DNA from: Sulfuriferula plumbiphila
Lineage (GTDB): Bacteria; Pseudomonadota; Gammaproteobacteria; Burkholderiales; Sulfuriferulaceae
DNA: 64,000 bases
NCBI RefSeq assembly: GCF_009938015.1
Contig: NZ_AP021884.1
Location: forward strand, 1,165,501-1,229,500
Direction of reading: 5' to 3'
Shown: one piece after another, positions 33,650-44,284 of the stretch
How the letters are laid out: each line of letters starts with the position of its first letter
How positions within the stretch are numbered: position 1 is the stretch's first letter
Position numbers and translations under genes: made by a program
The notes under the pieces: model-generated
Seen by the model: the letters and a program-made list of their open reading frames with translations, nothing else
Databases searched by the model: none
Told to the model about the DNA's origin: nothing

Positions 33650-35779
33650 ATGACCATTGATATGAGTCAGTTCTACCAGGTGTTCTTTGACGAGGCAGAG
33701 GAGCTGCTTGCCGAAAAGGAGAAACTGCTGCTGGCTGTCGATGTATCTGCACCGGATACGGAAGACCTCAACGCGATCTTCCGTACAGCACACTCGATCA
33801 AGGGTGGAGCAGCCACCTTCGGTTTCACTGACATCACCGAAGTGACGCACATGCTGGAGTCCTTGCTGGACAGAATTCGCAAAGGCGAGATGGCACTGAC
33901 GGCGGAGCATGTAGACGCATTCCTTGCCGCCAAGGACATTCTGAAAATGCAAATGGATGGTCACCGTCATGGTGCGAGCGTCGATCAGGATGCGGTTAAC
34001 AGTGTATGCCAGCGGTTACACGCACTGTCACAGGACTCCGCCCCACATGCAGGCGTTGCGGCGTCGCCTGTCTCCCAGCCGGAAAAGCGTGAACCCGAAG
34101 CCGAATCCACACAAATTCAAGCCGCGGCGACTACCCGCCGCTTCCGCATCGAACTGCCAGAGGTGCCCCAGCGGGACGTAGACGCGCTGGCTGCAGAACT
34201 GGGCTTGCTGGGCGCAATCAGCCAGACAGCACTTGACGACAAGCGTTTCGTTTTCACGCTGGCCACCAGCGAGAAGCGGGACGATATCATCGCCATCTGC
34301 TCATTCGTGCTGGATCCGGACGATCTCAGAATCACCGAGGAAGCTGCCCCGCCAGCAGCGCAGCCAGAGGTTGAAACCGCAGCAGCGTTGGCAGTGCGGG
34401 GGACAGAGTCAGGCTACGGGTTCTTCGAACCGATGAAGTCGGAAATCGCGAAAAAGGATATTTCCGCAACCGGGCAGGCCGCAACTGCAGCCGCGCTTCA
34501 CACAGACCATCCGGCAGAAGCCGAAACCACGGTATCCGCCGAAGGCAAGCCATTTGGCAGGCGTGCCACAGATAAACTACCCGCAACCCAGGAATCGTCA
34601 TCGATCCGCGTCGGCATTGAAAAGGTGGACCAGCTTATCAACCTGGTCGGCGAGCTGGTCATTACCCAGGCCATGATCGAGCAGCGCACCGGATCGCTCG
34701 ATCCCATCATCCATGAGCGCCTGTTGAACAGTGTCGGTCAGCTGACCCGGAATACGCGTGACTTGCAGGAAGCGGTGATGTCCATCCGCATGATGCCGAT
34801 GGATTATGTGTTCTCGCGCTTTCCGCGCATGGTGCGCGATCTGGCTGCCAAGCTCGGCAAAAAAGTTGAATTCATCACGCGCGGCGCTGCTACAGAACTC
34901 GACAAGGGTCTGATCGAGCGCATCGTTGATCCGCTCACGCACCTGGTGCGCAATAGCATTGATCACGGTATCGAAATGCCCGACGTGCGCCGGGCCACAG
35001 GCAAAGACGAAGCCGGCAAACTCACCCTTTCCGCGGCGCATCAGGGCGGCAACATCGTGATCGAGGTGAGTGACGATGGCGCTGGCCTGAATCGCGAAAG
35101 AATTCTTGCCAAGGCAGAACAGCAGGGTTTGCCGGTTTCAGACGGGATGCCGGACGCAGAAGTCTGGCAGCTTATCTTCGCGCCGGGCTTCTCCACCGCT
35201 GAAACGGTGACAGACGTTTCCGGTCGCGGTGTCGGCATGGATGTGGTCAAGCGCAATATCATGGCAATGGGGGGCACCGTGGAAATCCGCTCCGCCAAAG
35301 GCTTCGGCACCACCATGGCGATCTCCCTGCCACTGACGCTGGCGATTCTGGACGGCATGTCGGTCAAGGTCGGCGAGGAGGTGTACATCCTGCCGCTGGG
35401 TTACGTCATCGAATCACTGCAGCCCGCACCCGCAGACGTCAAGGAAATTGCCGGTCAGGGGCGGGTGGTCAAAGTCCGCGAAGAATATTTGCCGCTGATC
35501 CCGCTGCATCAGATTTTCGCGATCGAACCGCGTTTCACCGAGCCGTCGCTGGGTATTGTCGTGATCCTCGAATCCGATGGCAAAAAGGCGGCGCTGCTGG
35601 TCGATGCGCTGGTTGGCCAGCAGCAGGTGGTGGTGAAAAACCTCGAGTCGAATTTCCGCAAAGTGGCAGGCATTTCCGGCGCCACCATTCTGGGTGACGG
35701 CGGCGTTTCCCTGATTCTCGACGTCTCTGCGCTATTGCGCTCAAGTCGCCAGCTTAACGCTGCTCCCATTTTCTCCTGA
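33650..35779 (+). CDS. cheA: Chemotaxis histidine kinase CheA
   Basis: The 709-residue protein has a P1 phosphotransfer domain with H48 in [14 protein letters not shown] and a P2-like region near 160-230. A dimerisation helix pair, an HATPase domain with [20 protein letters not shown] and GRGVGMDVV, and a CheW-like P5 domain at the C-terminus follow. It phosphorylates CheY and CheB in response to receptor signals. GGAG precedes the ATG. It is a complete kinase with all catalytic boxes. Confidence 0.97.
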   Translation: MTIDMSQFYQVFFDEAEELLAEKEKLLLAVDVSAPDTEDLNAIFRTAHSIKGGAATFGFTDITEVTHMLESLLDRIRKGEMALTAEHVDAFLAAKDILKMQMDGHRHGASVDQDAVNSVCQRLHALSQDSAPHAGVAASPVSQPEKREPEAESTQIQAAATTRRFRIELPEVPQRDVDALAAELGLLGAISQTALDDKRFVFTLATSEKRDDIIAICSFVLDPDDLRITEEAAPPAAQPEVETAAALAVRGTESGYGFFEPMKSEIAKKDISATGQAATAAALHTDHPAEAETTVSAEGKPFGRRATDKLPATQESSSIRVGIEKVDQLINLVGELVITQAMIEQRTGSLDPIIHERLLNSVGQLTRNTRDLQEAVMSIRMMPMDYVFSRFPRMVRDLAAKLGKKVEFITRGAATELDKGLIERIVDPLTHLVRNSIDHGIEMPDVRRATGKDEAGKLTLSAAHQGGNIVIEVSDDGAGLNRERILAKAEQQGLPVSDGMPDAEVWQLIFAPGFSTAETVTDVSGRGVGMDVVKRNIMAMGGTVEIRSAKGFGTTMAISLPLTLAILDGMSVKVGEEVYILPLGYVIESLQPAPADVKEIAGQGRVVKVREEYLPLIPLHQIFAIEPRFTEPSLGIVVILESDGKKAALLVDALVGQQQVVVKNLESNFRKVAGISGATILGDGGVSLILDVSALLRSSRQLNAAPIFS

Positions 35780-35793
35780 TAAGGACCAAGATC

Positions 35794-36312
35794 ATGTCGC
35801 AAACCGCACACACGCAAACCAACACTGCTGTAAACAAGGCGCAATCCGCCGTGGAAGTATCCGGAAACGAATTTCTTGCCTTCACATTGGGCAAGGAAGA
35901 ATACGGCATCGACATTCTCAAGGTGCAGGAGATTCGCGGTTACGAGCCGGTTACCCGGATCGCCAACGCCCCCGATTTCATCAAGGGGGTGGTGAACCTG
36001 CGCGGCATCATCGTGCCTATCGTCGACATGCGCATCAAGTTCAACCTGGGGGAGCCGACCTACGACCAGTTTACAGTGGTGATCATCCTCAACATCGCCG
36101 GCCGTGTAATGGGTATGGTGGTGGACAGCGTCTCTGACGTAACAACGCTCTCCGCGGGGCAGATAAAAGCGGCACCCGAGATGGGGACGACTTTTGACAC
36201 CGATTATCTGATCGGCCTCGGTACCCTCGAGGAGCGCATGCTGATCCTGGTGGATATCGACAAGCTCATGTCCAGCGCCGAGATGGGGCTGATTGAGAAG
36301 GCTGCGGCATAA
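35794..36312 (+). CDS. cheW: Chemotaxis coupling protein CheW
   Basis: The 172-residue single CheW domain has [54 protein letters not shown] and [10 protein letters not shown]. It couples receptors to CheA in the membrane-attached array. AAGGA stands before the start, 14 bp after cheA. Two receptor genes follow. Confidence 0.97.
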   Translation: MSQTAHTQTNTAVNKAQSAVEVSGNEFLAFTLGKEEYGIDILKVQEIRGYEPVTRIANAPDFIKGVVNLRGIIVPIVDMRIKFNLGEPTYDQFTVVIILNIAGRVMGMVVDSVSDVTTLSAGQIKAAPEMGTTFDTDYLIGLGTLEERMLILVDIDKLMSSAEMGLIEKAAA

Positions 36313-36391
36313 CGCAGGAAATCTGACCAGGGACGTCAAGCGCTTTCCGGCAAATTTTCGACCCCGGCATAAGAATGTGGAGGATGGGACA

Positions 36392-38092
36392 ATGTTAAGG
36401 AATCTGAGCATCAAATCGCGGCTGGTCTTTGTGATCGGCTTTCTTTCCCTGCTGCTGACGGGGATCGGCATCATGGGCCTGATCAGCCTGAATTCCGCCA
36501 ACAATTCATTGAAGACCGTATATGAGAATCGGCTGGTCACCATGGGGCGTCTGGATGAACTGGTCAGGCTGATCAACAAAAACCAGTTGGCCGTTGCCGA
36601 ATCCATCGTCGGTCAGTTATCTGCTTTCTCTGACGGGCCTGCGGTCATCGGAAAACAGATGGATAACGCGGAAAAAACCATCAAGGATATTGACCGGCTC
36701 TGGAACGCCTACATGGCGACCAGCCTGACTCCGGAAGAGAAAAAGCTCGCGGACAACTTTGTCGCCAGCCGCAAGAAATACGGCGGCGAAGGCATGCGCC
36801 CGGCGATGGCAGCGTTGCGTGCCGCAGATTTCCAGCAGGCCGGGGAAATTGTTCAGGGCCCGATGAAAGATGGTTATATGCAGGTGCGCAAGAATATTGA
36901 TGCGCTCATCCAGTACCAGATGGATCAGGCCAAAAGCGAGTTTGAAAAAACCCAGGGCATGTATGCCACGGTGCGCAATATTTCGATCGTCGCTATTCTG
37001 GCCGGTGTGCTGCTGGCCGCCTTTATCGGTGTCTGGCTTATCCGCGCCATTTCCGGGCCATTGAATGAGGCGGTACGGATTGCGAGAAGCGTTGCGGCGG
37101 GAGATTTAACCGAGACAATCGAAGTCCACTCCAAAGACGAAACCGGCCAGCTGATGCAGGCCATGAAAGACATGAACGACAGTCTGGCGCATATTGTCGG
37201 CCAGGTGCGCACCGGCACCGAAACCATTGCCGTGGCCTCGCACCAGATTGCCTCGGGCAACGCCGATCTGTCAGGCCGTACCGAATCGCAGGCGAGCTCG
37301 CTGGAAGAGACCGCCAGCTCCATGGAAGAACTCACCAGCACGGTGAAGCAGAATGCCGAACACGCGCGTCATGCCAACCAGCTGGTTGTGTCGACAGCCG
37401 AATTTGCAGTAAAGGGCGGCCAGGTTGTGGGTCAAGTGGTCGACACCATGGCTTCCATCAAGGCCAGCTCACGCAAGATATCCGACATCATCGGCGTGAT
37501 CGATGGCATTGCCTTCCAGACCAACATCCTGGCCTTGAACGCGGCGGTGGAAGCGGCGCGCGCCGGCGAACAGGGACGCGGCTTTGCCGTGGTGGCGGCG
37601 GAAGTGCGCAACCTGGCGCAACGTTCGGCGGGTGCCGCCAAGGAAATCAAGACCCTGATTGGCGACTCGGTGGAAAAGGTCGACGTGGGTAGCAAGCTGG
37701 TGGATGAAGCCGGCCAGACCATGGATGACATTGTCACCTCGGTGGAACTGGTGACTGAAATCATGAGCGGAATCGCTACTGCGAGCCAGGAACAGAGCGC
37801 CGGCATTGAGCAGATCAACCAGGCAGTGGGTCAGATGGACGAAGCCACGCAGCAGAACGCCGCGCTGGTGGAACAGGCCGCGGCGGCGGCGGAGAGCCTG
37901 CAGGAACAGGCCGGCAAACTGGCGCAGGCAGTGAGTATATTCAAGCTGGGTGAGGGAAGCCCATCCCATAGCCTGCAGATGGACATCCCGGTACTGCACG
38001 ACCAGGTGAAACCCAAGGCAGCATCCGCCAGAATGGCTGCCAAGCCGAAAAAACTGGCTGCCGGGGGCGGCGAGGATTGGGAAGAATTCTGA
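36392..38092 (+). CDS. Methyl-accepting chemotaxis protein (first copy)
   Basis: The 566-residue chemoreceptor has TM1 at about 9-32, a four-helix-bundle type periplasmic sensor (about 33-190), TM2 at about 193-215, HAMP, and a signalling domain whose hairpin tip reads [20 protein letters not shown]. It ends in the pentapeptide WEEF type (GGGEDWEEF), the tether for CheR/CheB. The ATG at 36392 has GGAG upstream. From about 37240 its coding sequence is nearly identical to the next receptor gene, whereas the sensor halves differ. The ligand is unknown. Confidence 0.95.
   Translation: MLRNLSIKSRLVFVIGFLSLLLTGIGIMGLISLNSANNSLKTVYENRLVTMGRLDELVRLINKNQLAVAESIVGQLSAFSDGPAVIGKQMDNAEKTIKDIDRLWNAYMATSLTPEEKKLADNFVASRKKYGGEGMRPAMAALRAADFQQAGEIVQGPMKDGYMQVRKNIDALIQYQMDQAKSEFEKTQGMYATVRNISIVAILAGVLLAAFIGVWLIRAISGPLNEAVRIARSVAAGDLTETIEVHSKDETGQLMQAMKDMNDSLAHIVGQVRTGTETIAVASHQIASGNADLSGRTESQASSLEETASSMEELTSTVKQNAEHARHANQLVVSTAEFAVKGGQVVGQVVDTMASIKASSRKISDIIGVIDGIAFQTNILALNAAVEAARAGEQGRGFAVVAAEVRNLAQRSAGAAKEIKTLIGDSVEKVDVGSKLVDEAGQTMDDIVTSVELVTEIMSGIATASQEQSAGIEQINQAVGQMDEATQQNAALVEQAAAAAESLQEQAGKLAQAVSIFKLGEGSPSHSLQMDIPVLHDQVKPKAASARMAAKPKKLAAGGGEDWEEF
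37240..37930 (+). repeat. Near-identical signalling-domain segment, copy in first MCP
   Basis: This stretch matches 39276-39966 in the second MCP gene almost base for base. For example 37471-37650 and the matching part from 39508 differ at about one position, including silent sites. Confidence 0.85.
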
Positions 38093-38203
38093 GCGCCTGC
38101 CGCCGGCCAGCGTCGTACCTAAGACGTTCCCCGGAAAGAGCGCGATTTCAATTGGCGTTGAGATTTTCCATCCTGCTATATTCCGTGGCCAAACCTAACC
38201 TGG

Positions 38204-38247
38204 ATGGTTCATAAATTCGCGTGATGTCACGCGAATTTATGAACCAT
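38204..38247. repeat. Perfect 21-bp inverted repeat between the two MCP genes
   Basis: Positions 38204-38224 are exactly complementary to 38227-38247, with a 2-bp centre. The left arm begins ATGGTTCATAAATTCGCG. No T-run follows on either strand. It could be a DNA cruciform, a protein-binding site or a strong mRNA hairpin ending the first MCP transcript. Confidence 0.9.
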
Positions 38248-38310
38248 ACGGACCAGCCCGAATCCATGCTGCCAGCCTGAATACGGCGACATAATATTCT
38301 CGCCCTGCAC

Positions 38311-38338
38311 TCAAGTTCCGACTCTGCTGTGTCGATAA
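38311..38338 (+). promoter_or_regulatory. Candidate sigma-28 promoter of second MCP gene
   Basis: TCAAGTTC (38311-38318), a 12-bp spacer and GTCGATAA (38331-38338) resemble the FliA consensus; the -10 matches 7 of 8 but the spacing is one base long. It lies about 115 bp before the second MCP start. The rest of the 360-bp gap 38093-38454 shows only the inverted repeat. Confidence 0.5.
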
Positions 38339-38454
38339 AAAAGCAAGCCCCACTGGGCAAGCGGGACGATTTCGGAGAAAGTGTCAGGCAATATGCGCCG
38401 ACCGTAAATCCCGGTAACAGTAGATTAAATTTGGATGAAAAGGGATTTGCAAAC

Positions 38455-40143
38455 ATGAATATGAAGTTAAAAACAAAGATCATTTTGAGCATGGGGCTGG
38501 TGTTCCTGCTTTTCAGCGTTGCGATCGGCGTGGCGCTGACGGGAATGCAGAGCACCAAGAACCGGTTCGAGGGCTTCCTGGAACACGATCTCGCGCTCTC
38601 GCAGGCTGCAACCAACCTGTATGCCCAAGGGCTGCAAATCGGGCAGGCGGTGCGCAACATTGTCATAGATCCGGCCAACAAGATGGCCTACCAGAATCTG
38701 GACATGGCGGGCAAAGAGTTCAAGGAAACCAATCAAAAGGCCCTGTCCATCGATAAACTGGATCCACCCGACCAGAAAGTCCTGGAAGACGTGGCGGCAC
38801 TGCGCGAGCAGCAAATTCCGATTCAGGCCAAAATCCTTTCCCTCGCAGGTGTGAACCAGGCTGCGGCCATTGAGGCAGTCAGCAAGGAAGAAACCCCGGT
38901 GTGGCGCAATATCCGGATACGTTTACGGGATTACATCAAGGCCAAGAACGCTGCTGTAGAAAACACCAAGGCGCAGATGGCCGCATTTAGCCAGCGCATG
39001 CTGGTCATCGCGCTGGTGCTGATGCTGGCAGCGGTGATCGTGGGCGCGGGGATCGTGTTCTGGCTGATCCGTCACATCATGAAGCAGCTGGGCGGTGAAC
39101 CCGTATATGCAGTCGAAGTTGCACGCGCGATATCTGCCGGAGACTTTTCCCGGGAAATTGCCGTTGCGAGAGGTGACAATAGCAGCCTGCTGTTTGCCAT
39201 GAATGCGATGCGTGAGAACCTGACCGCGACGATCGGCGGCATCAGGCAGTCAACCGAGACCATCGCGGTGGCTTCGCGCCAGATTGCCTCGGGCAACGCC
39301 GATCTGTCAGGCCGTACCGAATCGCAGGCGAGCTCGCTGGAAGAGACCGCCAGCTCGATGGAAGAACTCACCAGCACGGTGAAGCAGAACGCCGAGAACG
39401 CGCGTCAGGCCAATCAGCTCGTGGTCTCTGCCGCCGATGTAGCGGTCAAGGGCGGCCAGGTTGTGGACAAAGTGGTCGACACCATGGCTTCCATCAAAGA
39501 CAGCTCACGCAAGATATCCGACATCATCGGCGTGATCGACGGCATTGCCTTCCAGACCAACATCCTGGCCTTGAACGCGGCGGTGGAAGCGGCGCGCGCC
39601 GGCGAACAGGGACGCGGCTTTGCCGTGGTGGCGGCGGAAGTGCGCAACCTGGCGCAACGTTCGGCGGGTGCCGCCAAGGAAATCAAATCCCTGATCGAAG
39701 ACTCCGTCGACAAAGTCGACATTGGCGGCAAACTGGTGGACGAAGCCGGCAAGACCATGGAAGAGATCGTCAACTCAGTGAAGCGGGTCACCGACATCAT
39801 GGGCGAGATTGCCGCAGCGAGCCAGGAACAGAGCGCCGGCATCGAGCAGGTCAACCAGGCAGTGGGTCAGATGGACGAAGCCACGCAGCAGAACGCCGCG
39901 CTGGTGGAGCAGGCCGCGGCGGCGGCGGAGAGCCTGCAGGAACAGGCCGGCAAGCTGGCGCAGGCAGTGAGCGTGTTTAATCTGGGAGGAGGAAGCCAGC
40001 CGGCCCGTAGCGCCCAGATGGACATCCCGGTCCTGCACAGCCAAATGCGGCCAAAGCCCAAGGCAGCGCCAGCCCGAATGGCCGTCAAGCCTAAAAAACT
40101 GGCTGTCGGCGGGAGCAGCAGCGAGGAGTGGGAAGAGTTTTAA
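38455..40143 (+). CDS. Methyl-accepting chemotaxis protein (second copy)
   Basis: The 562-residue receptor has TM1 at about 9-31 ([19 protein letters not shown]), a different four-helix-bundle sensor, TM2 around 185-208, HAMP, and the same signalling domain as the upstream receptor. It ends SSSEEWEEF, again a CheR-tether type tail. The ATG at 38455 follows AAGGGA; a longer frame would include the promoter. The gene is downstream of its own candidate late promoter. The ligand is unknown. Confidence 0.95.
   Translation: MNMKLKTKIILSMGLVFLLFSVAIGVALTGMQSTKNRFEGFLEHDLALSQAATNLYAQGLQIGQAVRNIVIDPANKMAYQNLDMAGKEFKETNQKALSIDKLDPPDQKVLEDVAALREQQIPIQAKILSLAGVNQAAAIEAVSKEETPVWRNIRIRLRDYIKAKNAAVENTKAQMAAFSQRMLVIALVLMLAAVIVGAGIVFWLIRHIMKQLGGEPVYAVEVARAISAGDFSREIAVARGDNSSLLFAMNAMRENLTATIGGIRQSTETIAVASRQIASGNADLSGRTESQASSLEETASSMEELTSTVKQNAENARQANQLVVSAADVAVKGGQVVDKVVDTMASIKDSSRKISDIIGVIDGIAFQTNILALNAAVEAARAGEQGRGFAVVAAEVRNLAQRSAGAAKEIKSLIEDSVDKVDIGGKLVDEAGKTMEEIVNSVKRVTDIMGEIAAASQEQSAGIEQVNQAVGQMDEATQQNAALVEQAAAAAESLQEQAGKLAQAVSVFNLGGGSQPARSAQMDIPVLHSQMRPKPKAAPARMAVKPKKLAVGGSSSEEWEEF
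39276..39966 (+). repeat. Near-identical signalling-domain segment, copy in second MCP
   Basis: Partner of 37240-37930. The identity starts after HAMP, runs through the hairpin tip and fades near the C-terminal linker. Confidence 0.85.
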
Positions 40144-40274
40144 CCGGAACACGATGTCTGGACCATGGTTGGCGGTTCTCATGCATAAGTTGATATCAGA
40201 CCCGCGTTCGCGCTCGGTCGGATTCCCTGATAAATGATCGTTCGGTGCAACCGGGCGTTAAGGAAAATCTCAGC

Positions 40275-41147
40275 ATGAAGGCTGCGCAGAATAAATCGGA
40301 TCCCGACAAGGTATTCGAATTCACGCCTCGCGATTTTGCCAGAGTGCGTGCCATGATTTACCGGCAAGCCGGGATTTCGCTTGGCGAAAGCAAGCAGGAA
40401 ATGGTCTACAGCCGTCTGGCGCGACGCCTGCGGGCAAAGGGAATGACCTCTTTCACGGAATATCTCGATGCGCTGGAAAGCGGGCGCGGCGGCGACGAAT
40501 GGGAGGCATTCACCAATGCCTTGACCACCAATCTGACATCATTCTTTCGCGAGGCACACCATTTCCCGATTCTGGCGGAGCACATGCGCAAGATGAAAGA
40601 GCCGCTGGCGGTCTGGTGTTCGGCCAGCTCGACCGGGGAAGAGCCCTACTCGATCGCCATGACGCTATGCGAAGCGTTTGATACACTCACCCCCCCCGTG
40701 ACCATCGTGGCAACGGATATCGATACAAACGTGCTCGAGACCGCGGCCAATGGCGTTTATGCAATCGACAGGCTGGACAAGATGCCGAAGGATCGCGCCA
40801 AGCGCTTTTTCCTGAAAGGCAAGGGCGAGCGGGCAGGCCTGGTGCGGGTACGCCCTGAACTTCGCCAGCTGGTATCATTCAAACAGCTTAACCTGTTGGG
40901 AAACGACTGGCCGATTGCGGGCCCATTCGATGCCATATTCTGCCGCAACGTAATGATCTATTTCGATAAGCCTACCCAGGGTAAAATTCTGTCCCGGTTT
41001 GCACCTCTGATGAAGCCGCAGGGCTTGTTGTTTGCCGGGCACTCCGAAAATTTCCTGTACGCATCCGATGCGTTCAGGCTGCGCGGCAAGACAGTGTACG
41101 AGCTGGACCAGCGTCGCAGCGCAGCTGGCATGAGAAGCGACACATGA
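40275..41147 (+). CDS. cheR: Chemoreceptor methyltransferase CheR
   Basis: The 290-residue protein has the CheR N-terminal helical domain ([20 protein letters not shown]) and the SAM-binding domain with [29 protein letters not shown] and [15 protein letters not shown]. It methylates receptor glutamates; both MCPs here carry a WEEF tail it could bind. The ATG at 40275 has AAGGA upstream and is preferred to a GTG at 40245. The stop overlaps cheD by 4 bp. Confidence 0.96.
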   Translation: MKAAQNKSDPDKVFEFTPRDFARVRAMIYRQAGISLGESKQEMVYSRLARRLRAKGMTSFTEYLDALESGRGGDEWEAFTNALTTNLTSFFREAHHFPILAEHMRKMKEPLAVWCSASSTGEEPYSIAMTLCEAFDTLTPPVTIVATDIDTNVLETAANGVYAIDRLDKMPKDRAKRFFLKGKGERAGLVRVRPELRQLVSFKQLNLLGNDWPIAGPFDAIFCRNVMIYFDKPTQGKILSRFAPLMKPQGLLFAGHSENFLYASDAFRLRGKTVYELDQRRSAAGMRSDT

Positions 41148-41752
41148 ACCCTGCAATCGAAGAGCATTTTGCGACCAATATTTACTATGACCGGACGTTC
41201 GCTTGTGATGCGGCGAAGATACTGCCAGGTGAATACTACTTTACCGGCAAGGAGATGCTCATTGTCACCGTGCTGGGATCCTGTGTGGCGGCGTGCATTC
41301 GTGATCGTGTCTCGGGTGTGGGTGGCATGAACCACTTCATGCTGCCGGACAGCGGGAATGACGCCGACAGTCCGTTGTCCGCATCGATGCGTTATGGCGC
41401 CTATGCCATGGAGGTGTTGATCAACGAGCTGCTCAAGGCGGGTGCGCGACGTGAAAACCTGGAGGCGAAGGTGTTTGGCGGCGGCAATGTGCTGCGCGGT
41501 TTTACCACCATCAACGTGGGTGAACGCAATGCCCTGTTCGTGCGCGACTACCTGCGCGCCGAGAATGTGCGCATCACGGCCGAGGATCTGAACGATATCC
41601 ATCCGCGCAAAGTGTATTTCTTTCCGCGCACCGGCAAGGTACTGGTCAAGAAACTCAAGCAACTCAACAACTACACGCTGGTGAAGCGGGAGCAGGACTA
41701 CGCAATCCGGTTAAGAACCAGCCAGGTGAGCGGCGATATCGATCTTTTTTGA
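41144..41752 (+). CDS. cheD: Chemoreceptor glutamine deamidase CheD
   Basis: The 202-residue protein has the CheD catalytic cysteine C47 in LGSCVAACI and H64 in GGMNHFMLP, plus KVFGGGNVL. It deamidates receptor glutamines and in some bacteria works with CheC-type phosphatases. The extreme C-terminus SGDIDLF is an add-on shared with the CheZ-like protein and the diguanylate cyclase in this cluster. The start overlaps cheR by 4 bp. Confidence 0.95.
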   Translation: MNPAIEEHFATNIYYDRTFACDAAKILPGEYYFTGKEMLIVTVLGSCVAACIRDRVSGVGGMNHFMLPDSGNDADSPLSASMRYGAYAMEVLINELLKAGARRENLEAKVFGGGNVLRGFTTINVGERNALFVRDYLRAENVRITAEDLNDIHPRKVYFFPRTGKVLVKKLKQLNNYTLVKREQDYAIRLRTSQVSGDIDLF

Positions 41753-41798
41753 TCGCCAGGCCTCAACGTACGAGGGCGATGCCCGGAAAGCAGGCTGC

Positions 41799-42872
41799 AT
41801 GAAAATAAAAGTTCTGATTGTGGATGATTCGGCGCTGATCCGCGGCGTGATGAGCGAGATCATCAATAGCCAGTGGGACATGGAAGTGGTGGGCGTGGCG
41901 CCTGACCCCATTGTTGCGCGCGAACTGATAAAACAGACCAATCCTGATGTGCTCACGCTTGACGTGGAAATGCCGAAAATGGACGGCCTGGATTTCCTCG
42001 AGAAACTCATGCGGCTGCGGCCGATGCCAGTGGTCATGGTGTCGTCGCTGACCGAGAACGGGTCGGAAATCACCCTGCGCGCGCTGGAACTGGGCGCCGT
42101 GGATTTCGTGACCAAACCGAAGCTATCCATCCAGAGCGGTATGCGCGAGTATACGAACTTGATTGCAGAGAAAATCCGCATCGCATCGAGGGCAAACATC
42201 AAACCACGCATGCTTGTTGCGGGAGCACATGGCACTCATGGCGAGGCGCTGGCTCCAATCCGCAATCCGCTCACCAGCAGTGAAAAACTGATCATCATCG
42301 GCGCCTCCACCGGCGGCACCGAGGCCATCAAGGAATTCCTCATGCAGATGCCCTCGGACTGTCCCGGCATCCTGGTCACCCAGCATATGCCGGAGGGATT
42401 CACCCGGTCATTTGCAAACCGGCTCGACAAACTGTGCAAAATATCCGTCAAAGAAGCCGAAGAGGGCGAACGGGTGCTGCCGGGTCATGCCTACATCGCA
42501 CCGGGGCATTCCCATTTACTGCTTGTGCGCAGCGGCGCAAACTACATGACCAAACTCGATCAGGGACCGCCGGTGAACCGTCATCGCCCCTCGGTGGATG
42601 TGCTGTTCAGTTCCGCAGCAGTCAGCGCCGGCAAGAACGCGGTTGGGGTCATCCTCACCGGCATGGGCAAGGATGGCGCAGCAGGGATGCTGGAAATGAA
42701 AAATGCCGGCGCGTATAACTTTGCCCAGGATGAGTCCACATGTGTCGTATTTGGCATGCCACGGGAAGCAATTGCTGTTGGCGCCACGCATGAGGTTGGA
42801 CCGCTGAATGAGTTGCCAGGCAGAATGCTGGCTTATTTTGCAGCGCATTCCAGCCGCGCATTGCGGGTCTGA
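41799..42872 (+). CDS. cheB: Chemoreceptor methylesterase/deamidase CheB
   Basis: The 357-residue protein has a receiver domain with D55 in [12 protein letters not shown] and a C-terminal esterase with the triad S170 (GASTGGTEA), H196 (TQHMPEGF) and D292 (GMGKDGA). It removes receptor methyl groups after phosphorylation by CheA. It follows cheD by 46 bp. A weak hairpin and a sigma-28 promoter follow, so cheYZ can be transcribed separately. Confidence 0.97.
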   Translation: MKIKVLIVDDSALIRGVMSEIINSQWDMEVVGVAPDPIVARELIKQTNPDVLTLDVEMPKMDGLDFLEKLMRLRPMPVVMVSSLTENGSEITLRALELGAVDFVTKPKLSIQSGMREYTNLIAEKIRIASRANIKPRMLVAGAHGTHGEALAPIRNPLTSSEKLIIIGASTGGTEAIKEFLMQMPSDCPGILVTQHMPEGFTRSFANRLDKLCKISVKEAEEGERVLPGHAYIAPGHSHLLLVRSGANYMTKLDQGPPVNRHRPSVDVLFSSAAVSAGKNAVGVILTGMGKDGAAGMLEMKNAGAYNFAQDESTCVVFGMPREAIAVGATHEVGPLNELPGRMLAYFAAHSSRALRV

Positions 42873-42875
42873 TCC

Positions 42876-42894
42876 ACCCCAACACCGGGGTTTT
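42876..42894 (+). terminator. Weak terminator-like hairpin after cheB
   Basis: ACCCC (42876-42880) and GGGGT (42887-42891) flank a 6-nt loop and are followed by TTT. The stem is short, so termination is probably partial. Confidence 0.4.
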
Positions 42895-42910
42895 CCGTTC
42901 GGTTTTTCGC

Positions 42911-42937
42911 TTAAGTTCGGTGCGCAGCTGCCGATAA
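42911..42937 (+). promoter_or_regulatory. Sigma-28 promoter of cheY2-cheZ
   Basis: TTAAGTTC (42911-42918), an 11-bp spacer and GCCGATAA (42930-42937) give a perfect FliA -10 and a 6-of-8 -35. It lies 38 bp before the cheY2 ATG. Confidence 0.88.
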
Positions 42938-42974
42938 CCGATTAACCAAGTTAATAGAATCAATGGAGCAATTC

Positions 42975-43373
42975 ATGGCTGATCCGAATACCAAATTCCT
43001 GGTTGTTGACGATTTTTCAACCATGCGCCGCATCGTGCGCAACCTGCTCAAAGAGCTTGGCTATTCCAACGTCGAAGAGGCGGAAGACGGGGTCGATGGG
43101 CTGGCCAAACTGAGGGCAGGCAATTTTGATTTCGTCGTGTCCGACTGGAACATGCCCAACATGGATGGACTCACCATGCTGAAGGAAATCCGCGCAGATG
43201 CGGCGCTGGCAAAGCTCCCGGTGCTGATGGTCACCGCAGAAGCAAAAAAGGAAAACATTATCGCAGCGGCGCAGGCCGGTGCCAGTGGCTACGTGGTCAA
43301 ACCATTCACAGCCGTTACACTCGACGAGAAACTCGCCAAGATTTTCGAGAAACTTGAAAAAGTGGGAGCCTGA
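42975..43373 (+). CDS. cheY: Chemotaxis response regulator CheY (second copy, E. coli-like)
   Basis: The 132-residue protein is strikingly like E. coli CheY, including [20 protein letters not shown] and [12 protein letters not shown]12-D13, D57, T87 and K109 fall at the classical positions. It binds FliM when phosphorylated and reverses the motor. The ATG at 42975 was chosen because GGAG sits 6 bp upstream, overlapping an earlier in-frame ATG at 42963. cheZ follows after 1 bp. Confidence 0.97.
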   Translation: MADPNTKFLVVDDFSTMRRIVRNLLKELGYSNVEEAEDGVDGLAKLRAGNFDFVVSDWNMPNMDGLTMLKEIRADAALAKLPVLMVTAEAKKENIIAAAQAGASGYVVKPFTAVTLDEKLAKIFEKLEKVGA

Positions 43374-43374
43374 T

Positions 43375-44055
43375 GTGAATACACTACTCCCGCATGTGAC
43401 GCTGGATGCTGTCGCTTACCAAGCCAAGGGTTCCGAGCCCGGCCAGCATGACGAGGTCATGGCGCGCATTGGCCAGATGACGCGGAGCCTGCACGAGAGC
43501 CTGCGTGAACTGGGTTTCGACAAGGTTCTGGAAAAGGCGACGCATGACATTCCCGATGTCAGGGAACGTCTGAACTATGTCGCACGCATGACCGAACAGG
43601 CTGCTCAGCGGGTGCTGAACGCCACCGATACCGCAATACCCTTGCAGGAGAGGATAGATGCGGGTGCCGGCGAAGTTCTGAATGGCTGGCACACGGTTCT
43701 GAAAGCACCCTTTTCGGAGGCGGATTACCGCGACATGGCCACGCTTACCATGCAGTGCCTGGCTGACATGCGCCACGACACCAGCGCAACCAAGCAGCAG
43801 CTTCTGGATATCATGATGGCGCAGGATTTCCAGGACCTTACCGGTCAGGTTATCCGCAGAGTGACTGAACTTGCGCACCACCTGGAGCAGCAACTCGTGC
43901 AGCTGCTCATTGACTATGCGCCTGCCTCTGCGGAGGTGCGACGGGATGCTGGCAACGGACTGCTCAATGGCCCGCAGATTAATCCTGCTGGCAATAGCGA
44001 TGTGGTTGCTGACCAGGGGCAGGTGGACGACCTGCTGGACAGTCTCGGTTTTTGA
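43375..44055 (+). CDS. cheZ: CheY-P phosphatase CheZ
   Basis: The 226-residue protein has the CheZ active-site helix MMAQDFQDLTGQVIRRV with D154 and Q158, and ends QVDDLLDSLGF, the CheY-binding peptide also found in enterobacteria. It speeds dephosphorylation of CheY. The GTG start at 43375 has GGGAG 6 bp upstream and starts one base after the cheY2 stop; a longer frame would overlap cheY2 heavily. Confidence 0.95.
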   Translation: MNTLLPHVTLDAVAYQAKGSEPGQHDEVMARIGQMTRSLHESLRELGFDKVLEKATHDIPDVRERLNYVARMTEQAAQRVLNATDTAIPLQERIDAGAGEVLNGWHTVLKAPFSEADYRDMATLTMQCLADMRHDTSATKQQLLDIMMAQDFQDLTGQVIRRVTELAHHLEQQLVQLLIDYAPASAEVRRDAGNGLLNGPQINPAGNSDVVADQGQVDDLLDSLGF

Positions 44056-44065
44056 ATAAACTCAA

Positions 44066-44216
44066 AAATCCCATTTGGCCACGGCGGTCACGGCGAGCAC
44101 GGGGGAAACAATGAAGGCGAAAGGCAAAAATGGAAAGGTGGCAATCACGCCCCGGGAGGTATCTTGGATTTTGCCTTTTGCTTTTTTGTTTCCCCATGGT
44201 TAAATTGTCGTTTTTA
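44066..44216. repeat. Intergenic repeat copy G (core type 1)
   Basis: It contains CACGGCGAGCACGGGGGAAA, then GAAGGCGAAAGGCAAAAATG, CCCCGGGAGGTATCTTGG, ATTTTGCCTTTTGC and the right end TTTCCCCATGGTTAAATTG. The core matches copies A and H. It fills most of the cheZ to EAL/HDOD gap. Confidence 0.82.
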
Positions 44217-44284
44217 GCAAAGGTCGGAACGGGGTTGCGCCGCGCCGGAGTCATTCCCCTACCCAATACAATGTTGACTAGCCC

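Noticed and set aside
35509-36606. Long minus-strand frame over cheA end and cheW
   Set aside because: It overlaps two firmly identified genes and shows no domain.
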